A stretch of 64,000 nucleotides of DNA. Source: Ichthyophthirius multifiliis (taxonomy: Eukaryota; Ciliophora; Oligohymenophorea; Hymenostomatida). A program made the position numbers and the translations under genes. Within the stretch, counting starts at the first letter, position 1. Every line of letters begins with the position of its first letter. Positions 42,909 through 54,254 of the stretch are shown here, one piece after another. Below the pieces are notes generated by a model, which saw only the letters and a program-made list of their open reading frames with translations, searched no databases and was not told the origin of the DNA. Where the stretch lies: assembly GCF_000220395.1 (NCBI RefSeq), contig NW_004086074.1:1-64000 (forward strand), given 5' to 3'.

Positions 42909-45112
42909 ATGTCTGTAGTTCTTCCTGATGAAATATTAAAATTAGACAAAGAGCTTTACTAAAAATATATGGATTCTTTTGTAGTTTAATTCAAAAAACA
43001 TATAACTATAGGTACAGCTGGATATAGAGATCATGCTAAATATTTAGAACATGTAAAAAAATTATTAATAAAATAAAAAGATTATTAAAATTATTTAAAA
43101 AAAGGTATGTTTAAGGATTGGTATTTTCTAAGGTCTTTTTGCAAGACTTGATAACTATAAAGTCTTAGGCATAAAATATTTATTTATTGATAATAAAATA
43201 ATTATTTTTTTAAATTAAATAAAAAAGGTATTATGATTACTGCATCTCATAACCCAATATAAGATAATGGAATAAAAATAACTGATTTTGACGGTAACAT
43301 GATTCGAAATTAACTCGAAAAAGAATTAGAGAAATTTGTAGTTGAACCATGTATTAATAAAGCTATAAATCAAATTCTTGAAGTACTACATAATTTACCA
43401 GGCTATAATTTAAATAATAAAGGTTTAGTTTTTGTAGGAAGAGATACAAGACCTTCTAATGAAATATTAGTTCCTTTAATAGAGTAAAATTATAAAAATA
43501 TACATATATTCATATATTCATATATACATATATACATATATACATATATACATATATACATATATACATATATACATATATACATATATACATATATACA
43601 TATATACATATATACAAATAATCTATATATTTATATTTACATTTTTATTTAATTACATTTATTTATTTTATAATTTAATAATTAGAAAAGGGCTTACATC
43701 AGTTAATTGCTAATTTATAGATGTTGGTAAAGTAACAACTCCTATGTTACATCACAATGTATGGTACTTTAATTGTTTTTAACATCATTTAACTCGAGAA
43801 TCTTGGGCAGAATAATTTACATCAAGTTATTTTGATGTTTATTGGGGTTTTTTAACTAATTTATGTAAGGTTTAGGATATAAAAAGAAAGATAATGAATA
43901 TATTCTTTTAGATATTTCAAATGGAGTTGGTGGTTTAAGAATAGGACCATTCAAAGTTGCTATATAGAAATACTTTAATTTTGATGTATTAAATGATAAA
44001 AATTAAGAATAACTAAATGTTGGATGCGGTGCTGAATTTGTTCACAAAGAATAATAATATCCTCTTGGATTTGTGGAAAGATTAAAAACTTTTCCCGATC
44101 TTAAAAATGTTAGATGTGTTAGTTATGATGGTGATTCTGATAGAATTGTTTATTTGTACTTTTATATATATATAATAATTTTTTTATATAAATAAAAATA
44201 AAGCTTACCAACAAATGATTTAAAATAAATTAGATTAATGGATGGTGATAAAATGATATCTTTATTTGCTTTATATTTTAAAACTGCGTTAAATAACCTT
44301 GAAAAAGCAGTAGAAGCGGCAAACAATACAGGAGATGTCAAAATATAAGACTTAAAACCAAAGCATTGGAATATTGGAATGGTATAAACACCTTATGCTA
44401 ATGGATCTTCTTCTATTTACTTAAAGGAAAAATTAGGATTAAATGTTTTTTTTCACCTAATGGAGTAAAAAACCTACACCCTAATGCGCATAAAAATGAT
44501 ATTGGAATCTATTGCGAATCAAATGGGCATGGAACATTTCTTGTATCGGAAAAAAGAACCGAAGAATTACACTAGGCAATTCTTTAATTAAAAAAGGCCA
44601 AAGCTCGAAATGAGGAAAATTCTAAAATTCTTCATGATTGTTTGTATTAAGCTGAATAACTTTATAGATATATAAGAATTTGCAATTAAGTTTTTTTTTA
44701 AAAAATAAAATAATTGTAAAATAATTTTTTAATTTATAAAAAATATTAGAGTGTAGGTGATTCTATTACCAATATGCTTTGTATTGAAGCTGCAATGGCA
44801 GCTCTTAACTTTAGTCATGAAGATTATATTGGAATGTATGATGATTTAAAATGCAAAAATACTAAAGTTGTTGTTAAAGATAAAAGCAGAATAAAAGTTT
44901 CTTATCCTGAAGACAAAGTTTTAGAACCTAAAGAATTGTAAGATAAATTAGATGCCATTGTTGCTTTACATCCTGGAAGTAGGGCTTTTATTAGGCCTTC
45001 AGGTACTGAAGATATTGTAAGAATTTATGCAGAACATAAAGACATGGAGACTGTTGATAAAGTTTCTTAAGAAATAGCTTAAATGATTTTGAAAGATAAA
45101 ATTATTAATTGA
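42909..45112 (+). CDS. PGM3: Phosphoacetylglucosamine mutase (AGM1)
   Basis: Interconverts GlcNAc-6-P and GlcNAc-1-P, the step before UDP-GlcNAc in glycan and GPI synthesis. Seen: IGTAGYRDHAKYLEH; a short exon LRIGIFQGLFARLDNYKVL; active-site loop GIMITASHNPIQDNGIKITD (phospho-Ser in TASHNP); VFVGRDTRPSNEILVPLIE; Mg-binding CVSYDGDSDRIVYLY; LMDGDKMISLFALYF; sugar loop VQTPYANGSSSIYLKEKLG, then GVKNLHPNAHKNDIGIYCES and NGHGTFLVSEKR; VGDSITNMLCIEAAMAA; phosphate-binding SRAFIRPSGTEDIVRIYAE. It ends at TGA 45110-45112. One intron starts GC (43179-43227); another (about 43484-43685) holds an 8-bp satellite. Frame changes are needed near 43866 and at a T8 run (44446-44453). The YANGSS and HLHPNAHKNDIG blocks separate it from PGM1/PMM. 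Confidence 0.93.
43500..43615. repeat. (TATACATA)n minisatellite inside a PGM3 intron
   Basis: About fourteen copies of an 8-bp unit (acatatat/tatacata) within the fourth intron of the PGM3 gene. The intron is about 200 bp against 45-60 bp for its neighbours, and the array accounts for the extra length. Confidence 0.9.
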
Positions 45113-45268
45113 AAATATTTTTGAAAAAATAAAGCAATTAACTAATTTTTTTTATATATTAGTTTTTTGATTTAATATTAAAATAATAATTTAAGATAAA
45201 TATCATTTATAAATTAATAAAATATTATTTTAATAATTATAAAAATAAAATAACTATAATTATATAAA

Positions 45269-47615
45269 ATGAGAATATTTATTTATTTTTTCTTCTTTTT
45301 GAAACTTTTTAAGGCGTCTTAATTGAAAGAAATTCATGATAATATAATGTATTAAGAAAGTTAATAGGCTTATTCTAAATTATTGGATTTTTTTGAAAAG
45401 AAAATTTCATAAAACAGTACATAAAATCTTCCAGAGGCACTTTTTGAATACGGAAACTTTATATATTGCGGTTTAAACAAAAAAAATTCGTCTCTAAAGC
45501 TTGCTTTTTATTATTATAAATTGGCAGCCTCTTTAGGTTCTAAAAAGGCCCTTTTTATGACTTCTCTTTTTGCAAACTTTAGGCTGGACGGAACTTATAA
45601 TATATTAAAGAATATTGAAAATTAAAAAAATACGAATTTATATCAATTCACTAATCAAAAAAAGAACGTTTCATCTTTTGTGGATTTATATTATTCAGCT
45701 TTATAAGATAATATAGAATCCGAATTAGCTCTAGCATTTAAATATTAATTTGTAAATAAATTTTATTTTTATTAATATAACAAAAAGTAAAATAGGGTTA
45801 TGGGACTAATATGAATTGTTCTACTGCTTCACTTTATTATAAGGAAATAAATAAAAAGATATTTATTTCAAATAATACTTATATTTATCATTTAGAAAGA
45901 AAAAAATTAGATTATGATATATTTAATTTAAATAATTAAATTTTCAATTTTAATTATGATAAAATAGAAATCTTTTAAAGAGTTAAAAGTTAATTTTCTA
46001 ATGAAAATTTAGTTGAACTTCTTAATCTGGCATAATCTTATTATTATGGAATTAATGGGTTTCGTTAAAATTTCCAAAAATCTTTTGAATTTTATTAAAA
46101 AGTTCTTAAAATTTCTCCTAATAATTAATAGGTATTTTTTTTACATCTATATATAAAATTTTTATATTTTTATTTCATAAAAAAAGGCACTACAAACGAT
46201 TGCTTTTTAATATTTAAATAGTTTAGGTGTTCCTTAAGTAATGTTTTATGTAAATTTAAAAAATAATGTATATTTATTAGGATTATAAAAAAGCTTTTGA
46301 TATATATTTAAAAGCAGCATAAGAAAATGAGGGATATGGATATAATGGTTTAGGTATTTTTATATTTAGAAATAAATTACTAAAAATTAATAAAAAAAGG
46401 AATTATGTATTATAATGGATATTATATTTAAAAAAATATTAGGCTTGCTATAAAAAACTTTAAATTATCTGCTGATTAAAAAGATACAAGCGGATAATTT
46501 AACTATGGTGTATTACACATGATGCCTTCTACATAAGAACTTAATAGAGATAAAACAATAGCTCATTCATATTTAAATTTAGCAGCTTAGAAAGGTCACC
46601 CATAAGCTTAATATGTTTTAGGTTTTATACAAAATTAATTTAAAAAATATTAATTAAAAACATTTTTAAGGCTTATTATATTTAGATGGAGTTGATTTTT
46701 ATTAATCTTGTGAGCTTGCAGTCCTTATGATGGGCTAAAGCAGTTTAAAAGGAAATTTGACTCATTATATAAACTAAGGAAATCATCTGTACAATTAAAA
46801 AAATTATAGATAAGCTTTTTTGCAATATTTAATATCTGGATATTTAGGAGAATAAGTAATTTTTTTTTATTAAATAAAAAATAAATATAAAGACTGCACT
46901 ATTAAATGCAGGAATATTATCTGATAGATATAATATATTAAATGAAATGGATTTTGATTATAATGTTTTATAAAAAGAATTAGAAGAAGATGAAATATAT
47001 AATAAGTTAAAATCAAATAATATAATAAATTAAGACTTATATGAGATTCTTTTTGATGATTATCTTCAAATTATTGATAAATAAAAACTTTAATAGTATT
47101 TAAAATTCAATTAAACATTATCTGATAGTTTAAATAAATATATCGCATTTGAATAGTATAAACTTTCTGTTGTTTAAAATCCTTATAGTAGTTTGAGAAT
47201 AGGAGATTTTTATTATTATGGAGAAAACATACCACAAAATTATGAAAAAGCTTACATATATTATAAAAAAGCTATAAGTATTTCAGAAACATTAAAAGAC
47301 GAAGATAGCTTAACTCTTGCTTAAAGCTATTTTAATGTTGGGTACATGAGATATTATGGACTAGGAGTAGAAAAGAATACTACTAAAGCATCATTAAATT
47401 ATCTAAAAAGTCTTAATATTACTGAAAAATATAATTATTTCAGTAGTGCTTTTATCAAAATCTATTTATTAAGTAATAGAGATATTTTGGAAAATATTGC
47501 AAAGAAATTACATTTTTTAAAAATTTTTTAATATTTATTTGGATTAGGAATTCTTATTATCATATTCTTACTTCATGCTTATAAATAAAGAATAAAAAAT
47601 TATTATAGTATATGA
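45269..47615 (+). CDS. SEL1L: SEL1L/HRD3-like Sel1-repeat protein of ER-associated degradation
   Basis: SEL1L/Hrd3 partners the HRD1 ubiquitin ligase and recruits misfolded lumenal proteins. Seen: signal peptide MRIFIYFFFFLKLFKA, then Sel1 (TPR-like) repeats: ALFEYGNFIYCG...LAFYYYKLAASLGSKKALFM, ELALAFKYQFGYGTNMNCST then ASLYYKEI, SYYYGINGFRQNFQKSFEFY, AFDIYLKAAQENEGYGYNGL, FKLSADQKDTSGQFNYGVLH, YLNLAAQKGHPQAQYVLGFI, YSSLRIGDFYYYGENIPQNY, YFNVGYMRYYGLGVEKNTTK. A C-terminal TM segment (FQYLFGLGILIIIFLLHAY) is followed by a basic tail ending at TGA 47613-47615. The order of signal peptide, Sel1 repeats and single C-terminal TM is the HRD3 layout; the ELALAFKYQFGYGT repeat matches the 'LGYRYWAGIGV' repeat of SEL1L. 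Introns fall near 45751-45795, 46135-46190, 46225-46275, 46355-46402, 46625-46672 and 46855-46892. Confidence 0.82.
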
Positions 47616-47727
47616 AAAAAAAAAAATATTATATATAATTTCTTAAAATTAATTTTACAAAAGGATATAATTAATAAAAAAAAATATTTTTCAAATTTTT
47701 TAATTAATTCGTAATAAATATATATGA

Positions 47728-49170
47728 TCATTCTTTTTTTATATTATTTTATTTAATCATTTTCTTTTTTTCATTAATATATTCTCTTACTTAAGCAAAA
47801 TATTTATGTTTAAGTGCTTCTTCTGCAGTTATTCTTGCTGCCTTTTTATAAAAAAATTAAACTTATAATTTATTGGTATATTTAATAACAGGGTTTGACT
47901 AAAATATTCTATTAAACAAATCAAATTCGTCTTCTTCTAAATGTTACTTAATATATTTAATTCCAAACATATTTGTTCTATATATATATATCTAAAATAA
48001 CAAATTATAAATTTATTTATTTTTACCTTTCTTATTAATTATAATCCTAGTAAATTGTTGCATTTATATTAACATTCATTAATGCAGATAATTTCAAATA
48101 TTCTTTATATTAAAAGAAATCCATTTATGATTATAAAACAGTATCAAGACTATCGCCTTTAAATGGATAAGCACCATTGAATATCTAAATATTTTAAATT
48201 GTAAAATAAATTAGGTATATTAAATTAAAATAAATATATATACCATTCTATAAAAGCAAATTCCTATTGACCATACATCGATACCTAATGTAAAATGATG
48301 CCTATATTTTTCTTCTTTTAAATTTAATTCTGGCGGTCTGTATAAATATGTACCAGCCTATTAAAATTATATTATAATTATATTTAAATAAAAAATAAAC
48401 TATATTTTCTTTCATTTCATTAGGAATATAAGGGTATGATTATCCCCAATCTACAAGTCTTAATATTTTTTTTTAACTATCAACAATAATATTTTCAGTT
48501 TTTATATCTCTATGAATAATATTTAATTTATGAGATTTATTAATTATCTTTATATTTTTTTATTTTTAAAATATTATATATTAAAAAATTATTAATTTTC
48601 TAATAAAATACATCAAATAATTAATAAGTATAATATTATATTTCAAATTTTGTTAAATTAACTAATTATTTGCTCAAAACGTTTCCTTTAGCATATTCTA
48701 AAACCTTTTTTTTTTTAATATTTATTAAATACAATAAAAGAATAAAAGTATAATAATTATTTTTACAAGTGAATATTAATTTTTTTATACATCATTAATA
48801 ATATCATATAATCTATTTATTTGAGTTAACTTTGCGAGCTTCTATAAAACAAATACTTCCCTTTTAAATGAATTCCATTTAACTCCTTCTTTTAATTATT
48901 TAATAGCTACTGTTGAATTATTTTTTTTATTTATTCCTTTAAAAACTTCTGCAAATGAACCTGATCCTAATTTCTTAATTATTTTATATTTATTTGTTTA
49001 ACTATTTAATATTTATTTTTTAAATACTTCAATTTGTGTATTAATTAATAAATTACTTAAAATTAAAAGGTCTTTTAAATTAAAGATACATTTAATGGTT
49101 TTAATATGAATTTATAAAATCTGTATTTGAGGCAAATTAATAATTTAAATAAGAATTTTTTTATAAGCAT
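47728..49170 (-). CDS. Divergent casein kinase 2 alpha-like protein kinase
   Basis: Ser/Thr kinase of the CK2 branch. Seen: glycine loop KYKIIKKLGSGSFAEVFKGI, NNSTVAIKQLKEGVKW with the VAIK lysine, VLEYAKGNVLSKQLVN, catalytic loop HKLNIIHRDIKTENIIVD, then LRLVDWGQSYPYIPNEM with DWG in place of DFG, as in CK2alpha; AGTYLYRPPELNLKEEKYRH, LGIDVWSIGICFYRM, and C-lobe end KKAARITAEEALKHKYFAQV / REYINEKKKM, ending at TGA (complement of 47728-47730). Introns lie near 47860-47930, 47985-48030, 48180-48240, 48360-48410, 48540-48670 and 48700-48790. It differs from true CK2alpha in lacking the basic KKKK helix and in its activation segment. The 5' end (ATG at 49168-49170) requires a frame change at an A7 run and is uncertain. 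Confidence 0.75.
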
Positions 49171-49569
49171 ATTTATCCTACTAAATATACTGATGGAATA
49201 AATAGATTTTTTTAGTTATAAGAATTGATATAGTTAATTAAAATGAAAAATATTATTTCTTTCATAAATTAAAAATTGGATATTTTTATTTTAATAAAAT
49301 AAGTTAAAAATATTTTTTAAATAAACATATTATTAAAAAATACTTATTAATTTTTTATATTTTATTTCTTAAAATTTTCAAAGAATAAAAATTTTCATGT
49401 TTCATCATTCAAACGAAAAACAACATTAAAAAATATATAATATATTAAATACTGAAATATTATCATAGTTATAAGATCGATATATCATCTCATAAACTTA
49501 AAATAATTAATAATATAATATAGAAATGAGTCCAAATATATACAAATAATAAAACTATTTCAAAAAAAA
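49171..49569. other. AT-rich divergent intergenic region
   Basis: Spacer between the 5' ends of the CK2-like gene (minus) and the next plus-strand gene. No element recognised. Confidence 0.5.
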
Positions 49570-50318
49570 ATGAATTTTACACAAAGAAGTTAAAGGAAAA
49601 GTCAAAGTAATTTAAAATATAATGAATTGCATATGTTATCCTAAAAAGGTAAATTGAAAAAAAGTTATTCTAATATTCAAAACGGTTTTTTTGATATTTT
49701 TTAAAGAAATTCTAATTAAAGTTTTAATAATATTGATAGAAATTCTAAAGATAGTTATCTTTTTTTAAACTAAATAACAGAAACTGAAGGTAATAATATA
49801 TGTATATATATATATATTTTAATATGTATATATGTTTTAAAAAAAGCTGATTTAGTTTAATAATTATAATAGGAACTACAAAATTTTAAAGTTGATGAAA
49901 AAGATTATTTTAATAATATTACAAATTTAAATAACGAAACAATAAAAATGTAATAATAAATTAATTAATAAAAGCAAGAAGAAGAAAATAAAAATAAAAA
50001 TAAAAATAAAATGAATACTACTATAAATGATAATACATAAAAAAATAAGTTAACTTAGAATAATTCTATAATTAAAATGAAAAATTTACTAAATATAATA
50101 AATTAAGAAAAAAACATAAAATATTAGTTTATAGTTTTATTAATTTAGAAAAAGAAAAAGAATAACTTAAATAAGAAAATTTATAATTAAAAAAATATTA
50201 ATATTCTGTCATTAATAGTACATCAGTTTTTAATTAAAACTAGACACCAAGCATAATAAAAGCTCTAAATCTATCTATATTAATTTAAAAAAATAAAATT
50301 AAACCTGATAACAAATGA
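49570..50318 (+). CDS. Unknown Asn/Lys/Gln-rich coiled-coil protein
   Basis: Not recognised. Exon 1 opens MNFTQRSQRKSQSNLKYNEL / HMLSQKGKLKKSYSNIQNGF and ends TETE before an intron (about 49790-49846, with a TA-rich core). The second exon reads DLVQQLQQELQNFKVDEKDY, then a Lys/Asn/Gln helix, and after a frame change near 50100-50140 gives INLEKEKEQLKQENLQLKKY and QYSVINSTSVFNQNQTPSII. It stops at TGA 50316-50318. It may join the following coding-like stretch into one longer gene if that stop is a frame artefact. Confidence 0.5.
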
Positions 50319-50449
50319 AGAAAATAAATAACTATTATTATATGTCATTTTATTTATTGATTATATATTTTTTTAATAAAAAAAAAAAAAAAATTCCTAT
50401 GAAAAATATATATAATTTTATATTTATATATAATGGAATAAAAATCCAA

Positions 50450-51690
50450 TAATTCATACTTTTCTTTATATGAAAATATAAACGTTACAGTCTTTAAAAA
50501 ATATAAGTAAATTTGATTATTATAATAATCATAGTAAAAACCAAAAAATAAATAATTAAAAAAATAAAAAACTAAACAATATGGTATGAAATAATGAACC
50601 AAGCTTAGGTTCAAATAAAAAAGAGTTAAAAATAAACAAAAAAAGCAAAAGTTTAAGTAAATTAGCACTAAAAAAATGCATAAAATTAAATGAGATTTTA
50701 CAAAAAAATATAATTATTAAAGAAATAATAAATATAAACAAGTGTGTAATAAAAAATATTAATAGAAACAATTAAAAAATAAACCAAATTTAAAATATTT
50801 TAAAAGATATATTTTTTAAATAAGAAAAATATTTAGCACTTGTAAATAACTAAATATAAATAAATACTGATATTAATAATATTAAAAATCTTACAAATTA
50901 AAATTATAGTAATTTATTGCAAAAATAAGAAACTATCAAAATTTTTAAAAAATATTAAAAATTCACTTATTGTAAATTTCCGTTCCTTTAAAAAAGTTAA
51001 TTTAATGTTAAAAAATATTTAAAAGTAGAAAAGTGACAAAAATAAAAAAGATATGATTTATGTATTATAAATGGCGAATTTGCATAAGAAAAATAAATGT
51101 GGAGAATTTAGATAAGAAAATAACTTTTTGAAATTGAAATACTAAGTAATAATAATGAGAAAAAGGAGTATAATTCATAAAAAAATTGTTTCAATAAAAA
51201 AATATTATGAGATTTACTAAAAGAAAACAAAATAAAAATAAATAAACAAAATAATCAAATATTAATTCCCTTTAAATTTATGTATTTTTTGAAATAATAA
51301 ATATTTTTCAAACATTATAAGCAAAAAATAAAATATAAGTTAGTGTTAATCTACTTAAATTATTTAAATAAAATAAAAATTAACATTAAAAAAAATTAAA
51401 GTTGTGAAAGATAAAGATAAATCAAACAACTTATAGCATTTCTAATAGAAATAAAAAAAATATAACAAAAATTTAGAGATATATTGAAAAGAATTGTAGA
51501 AAAAAAATATAATTAAAAATCCAACGAAAATTTATTAAAAAATAATTTAAATGTTTCTATAAAAAAATTATATATAAGAAAATTGTAAATAAAAGAATTT
51601 AAGAATTAAAAAAATAACAGTTATCAATAATATATGAGAAAAAATAAAAATAAATAAATTATTTATAAAAATAAAATTTTTTATAAATGC
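50450..51690 (+). CDS. Probable Lys/Asn-rich unknown gene, several frame breaks
   Basis: Protein-like stretches in changing frames: NNEPSLGSNKKELKINKKSK, LSKLALKKCIKLNEILQKNI, YLALVNNQIQINTDINNIKN, FTYCKFPFLQKSQFNVKKYL (one frame, 50590 to TGA 51034-51036), then CGEFRQENN, DLLKENKIKINKQNNQILIP and IEIKKIQQKFRDILKRIVEK. Composition is too biased for a family call. It could be a low-complexity gene with sequencing errors, the 3' half of the preceding gene, or a decayed gene. Boundaries are approximate. Confidence 0.35.
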
Positions 51691-51791
51691 CTATATTTAA
51701 TTTAATTTATTTTATAATTATTTATTATTTAATTTTTTTTATTTTTTTACATAAAAAATAAATATATTTTATTTTCTTTTTATTCTTATTC

Positions 51792-52503
51792 TCAACTACA
51801 ACCACATTTTTTTTTTTTATTATGTTCTTTTTAATCGTTAGTTTTAATTTTTACACCTTATCCTTATTGTTATAAAGATTATAATTAATTATTATTTTTA
51901 ACATTCTACAATATTTTCATTGCTAAATGATCAAATGCTTTTTCTACATTTTCTCCAGTTTTTGCACTAGTTTAAAAAAATGAAATTTTAAACTCATCTG
52001 CAAGTCTTTATCCCTCACTTCCTTATATAACTTTATCTTGAATGTCTGATTTATTAGCGATAAGAATTATCTAAACAGCGTCACCAACATTATCTTTTAT
52101 TTATCTAAAACGTATTTAAATTAATAAAAATATAAATATAATAAAAAAACTTCATCCAAGAAGATATATTTTCAAAAGCTTTTCTATTTTCAACGGAATA
52201 AACTAATGCGATTCCCATTACACCGTTATATAGAGTATTAGTAATTGTTTTAAATCTTTCTTATCCTGCAGTATCCCATAATTAAAGTTTAATTACTTTG
52301 TCTTAGATTTAAAGTGATTTTTGCTTAAAATCAATTCCTAATTATATATTTTTTATTTAATTTATTTAAATATATATACCAATTGTAGGCATATGAGTTA
52401 ATACAAAATTTTTATCACAATATTAAAGTAAAAGACATGATTTACCGACTGCTTAATCACCTAGAATTAATACTTTAAATAAAAAGCTATTTTGTTAATT
52501 CAT
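51792..52503 (-). CDS. Rab-family small GTPase
   Basis: Membrane-traffic GTPase. Seen: P-loop [20 protein letters not shown], effector loop [16 protein letters not shown]3 [20 protein letters not shown] (Gln coded by TAA), G4 [16 protein letters not shown]5 [15 protein letters not shown], and a hypervariable Gln/Lys tail ending KKKKCGCS, a C-X-C-X prenylation end typical of Rabs. Two introns of about 45 bp (52337-52378 and about 52103-52148) restore the frame. The G-box pattern is closest to the Rab1/8/10 group. The switch II follow-on '[12 protein letters not shown]' departs from the usual YYRGAMGI. About 205 residues, normal length. Start at the first ATG (52501-52503), TGA at the complement of 51792-51794. 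Confidence 0.93.
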
Positions 52504-52733
52504 TTTTATTTTTAAATTATAATTTTTTTTATAATATTTTTAATTGCAAAAATTTATTTGTAAATGAATATATATATAAATGTATATATATCGAAAATAA
52601 AAAATAACAAATTGATATTATTTTATAGTCTATAAAATTTAAAATATTATTAATTTATAATAAAAATAATTGTAAATATAATATAGATATATAAAATATA
52701 TACTTAAAAATATACTTAAAAATATGCTTATAA

Positions 52734-52768
<35 letters not shown>

Positions 52769-53012
52769 ATATATATAATTTTTATATATTTTATATTTAA
52801 TATTATATAAAAATTTCTTTAAATTTTAGAAATTATATATAAATTATATTATATAAATAATATTTTATATTAATTATTATATAAATTTAAATTTTTATAT
52901 TATTTTTGTGATTACATAAAATTTATTTAATTTATTATCATTTAATTATATTTTAAATTTTTTTAAATATTATTTTTCATTTTTTTCTAAATTTTTATAA
53001 GCATTTAAAAAA
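52504..53012. other. AT-rich divergent intergenic region with (TA)n tract
   Basis: Spacer between the 5' ends of the Rab gene and SSNA1, probably a shared promoter region. It has a TA dinucleotide run at about 52736-52765. Confidence 0.6.
52736..52765. repeat. (TA)n microsatellite
   Basis: About fifteen TA units in the spacer between the Rab and SSNA1 genes. Confidence 0.85.
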
Positions 53013-53429
53013 ATGAATTCAGATTATAATTATACTTAAAGCGATTATCAGAATTCATAAAATAAGTAATATTTACAAAAATAATAATTTGATAATTAAA
53101 GTTTGTTTTAAAGTTAAGGATTAGAGGATGATAGCATTTAGCTTAATAATATTTTACATAATTTGAAAAATAAGTAAGAAAATCTAAATTAATTAATTTC
53201 AAATAAATATGAAGAGAAAGAAGGAATAATTTAAGATATTACAATTCTTTAGTAAAGATTAAAATAACTTAATAAAAGCTTATCAAAAAAATAATAAATA
53301 TATGAAAATTATGAAGAAAATATTTCCGAATTAGATAAAGCATATATAAAAATTTAAGAATCAGCAAAATTACTTTTAACTGTTGTAAAAAATAAAAATA
53401 GTCAGCTTTAAAAATTAATAAGAAATTGA
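53013..53429 (+). CDS. SSNA1: SSNA1/DIP13 microtubule-associated centriole and basal-body protein
   Basis: Single-exon gene of 138 residues. After a Gln/Asn-rich leader of about 40 residues comes a continuous helix: IQLNNILHNLKNKQENLNQL, SNKYEEKEGIIQDITILQQR, LKQLNKSLSKKQQIYENYEE, and the diagnostic end NISELDKAYIKIQESAKLLL / TVVKNKNSQLQKL. This matches SSNA1 (NA14, Chlamydomonas DIP13), whose C-terminal part has '[21 protein letters not shown]'. SSNA1 forms fibrils on microtubules at centrioles, basal bodies and axonemes. No intron, intact frame, ATG 53013, TGA 53427-53429. Length is close to the human 119 residues plus the ciliate leader. Good confidence from the C-terminal motif. Confidence 0.85.
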
Positions 53430-53569
53430 ATATAAAAATAAAAAATTAAATATTTCTATTTATTACATATTTTAATTTTTTAAAGATATTTTTATAAATA
53501 TTTATAAAATATTCTTATATTATATTTTATACTTTAAAAAAAATATTCAAAAAACAATTAAAATAAAAT

Positions 53570-54022
53570 ATGAGTTCAAAAACAAGACAGTCATAAAGGC
53601 AAAGAAAAATAAATTAAACTTTAAAAAATGTAGATAGTGAAATGCGAAAATATGTATAAAATACAAAAATTGACGAATTAGAAAGTGATTTTTATGATTC
53701 TCCTAATCGATTAGTAGAAGATAGTGATAATGAAGATTTCGAGTTAATACTAGAAGACGATAAAAATGCTAACGAAAAAAAAAAGAAAAAATTGAAGAGA
53801 AAAATAAATAAAAGAATGAAAAAAGAAACACATTTAAGAAAAAATTTTAACTTAAAAAAACTTATTAAAGAAGAAGATTTAGAGAATAAAAAGATTTTCC
53901 CTAATTTTTGCAATATAAAAATGGGTTCAAATAAACTTCCTTCAAGATCTTTTTGTTCTATTTGTGGATTAATTTCTAAATATTCATGTCCAAGATGTGG
54001 AGATAAATATTGTTGTATTCGT
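53570..54022 (+). CDS. ZNHIT1: ZNHIT1/Vps71 homologue (SWR1/SRCAP complex), 3' end lost in assembly gap
   Basis: HIT-type zinc finger subunit of the SWR1/SRCAP chromatin remodeller that deposits H2A.Z. Seen: N-terminal MSSKTRQSQRQRKINQTLKN, acidic middle (EDSDNEDFELILEDD), a basic helix KKKKKLKRKINKRMKKE / THLRKNFNLKKLIKEEDLEN, then NFCNIKMGSNKLPSRSFCSI, CGLISKYSCPRCGDKYCCIR, i.e. C-X2-C...C-X2-C...CC of the zf-HIT module. The frame then runs into Ns, so the last finger residues and stop are missing. The PSRSFCSxCG...YxCxxCGxxYC pattern with a single C-terminal finger identifies ZNHIT1 over other HIT proteins. A minus-strand open frame at 53692-53913 is its antisense shadow. Confidence 0.8.
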
Positions 54023-54163
54023 NNNNNNNNNNNNNNNNNNNNNNNNNNNNNNNNNNNNNNNNNNNNNNNNNNNNNNNNNNNNNNNNNNNNNNNNNNNNNN
54101 NNNNNNNNNNNNNNNNNNNNNNNNNNNNNNNNNNNNNNNNNNNNNNNNNNNNNNNNNNNNNNN
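54023..54163. other. Assembly gap (141 Ns)
   Basis: Run of N. It interrupts the ZNHIT1 gene inside its zinc finger and may hide the start of the next coding stretch. The true length is unknown. Confidence 0.98.
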
Positions 54164-54254
54164 TTTATAATTAATTATTCTGAACTTTTATATAATATAA
54201 AAATAAATATTATAATAATAATAAAAGTAAAAAAAAATCACAGATTAAAATACA

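Noticed and set aside
50354-50771. Minus-strand hydrophobic open frames
   Set aside because: Phe/Ile/Leu-only; the plus strand carries a more protein-like Lys/Asn/Gln frame.
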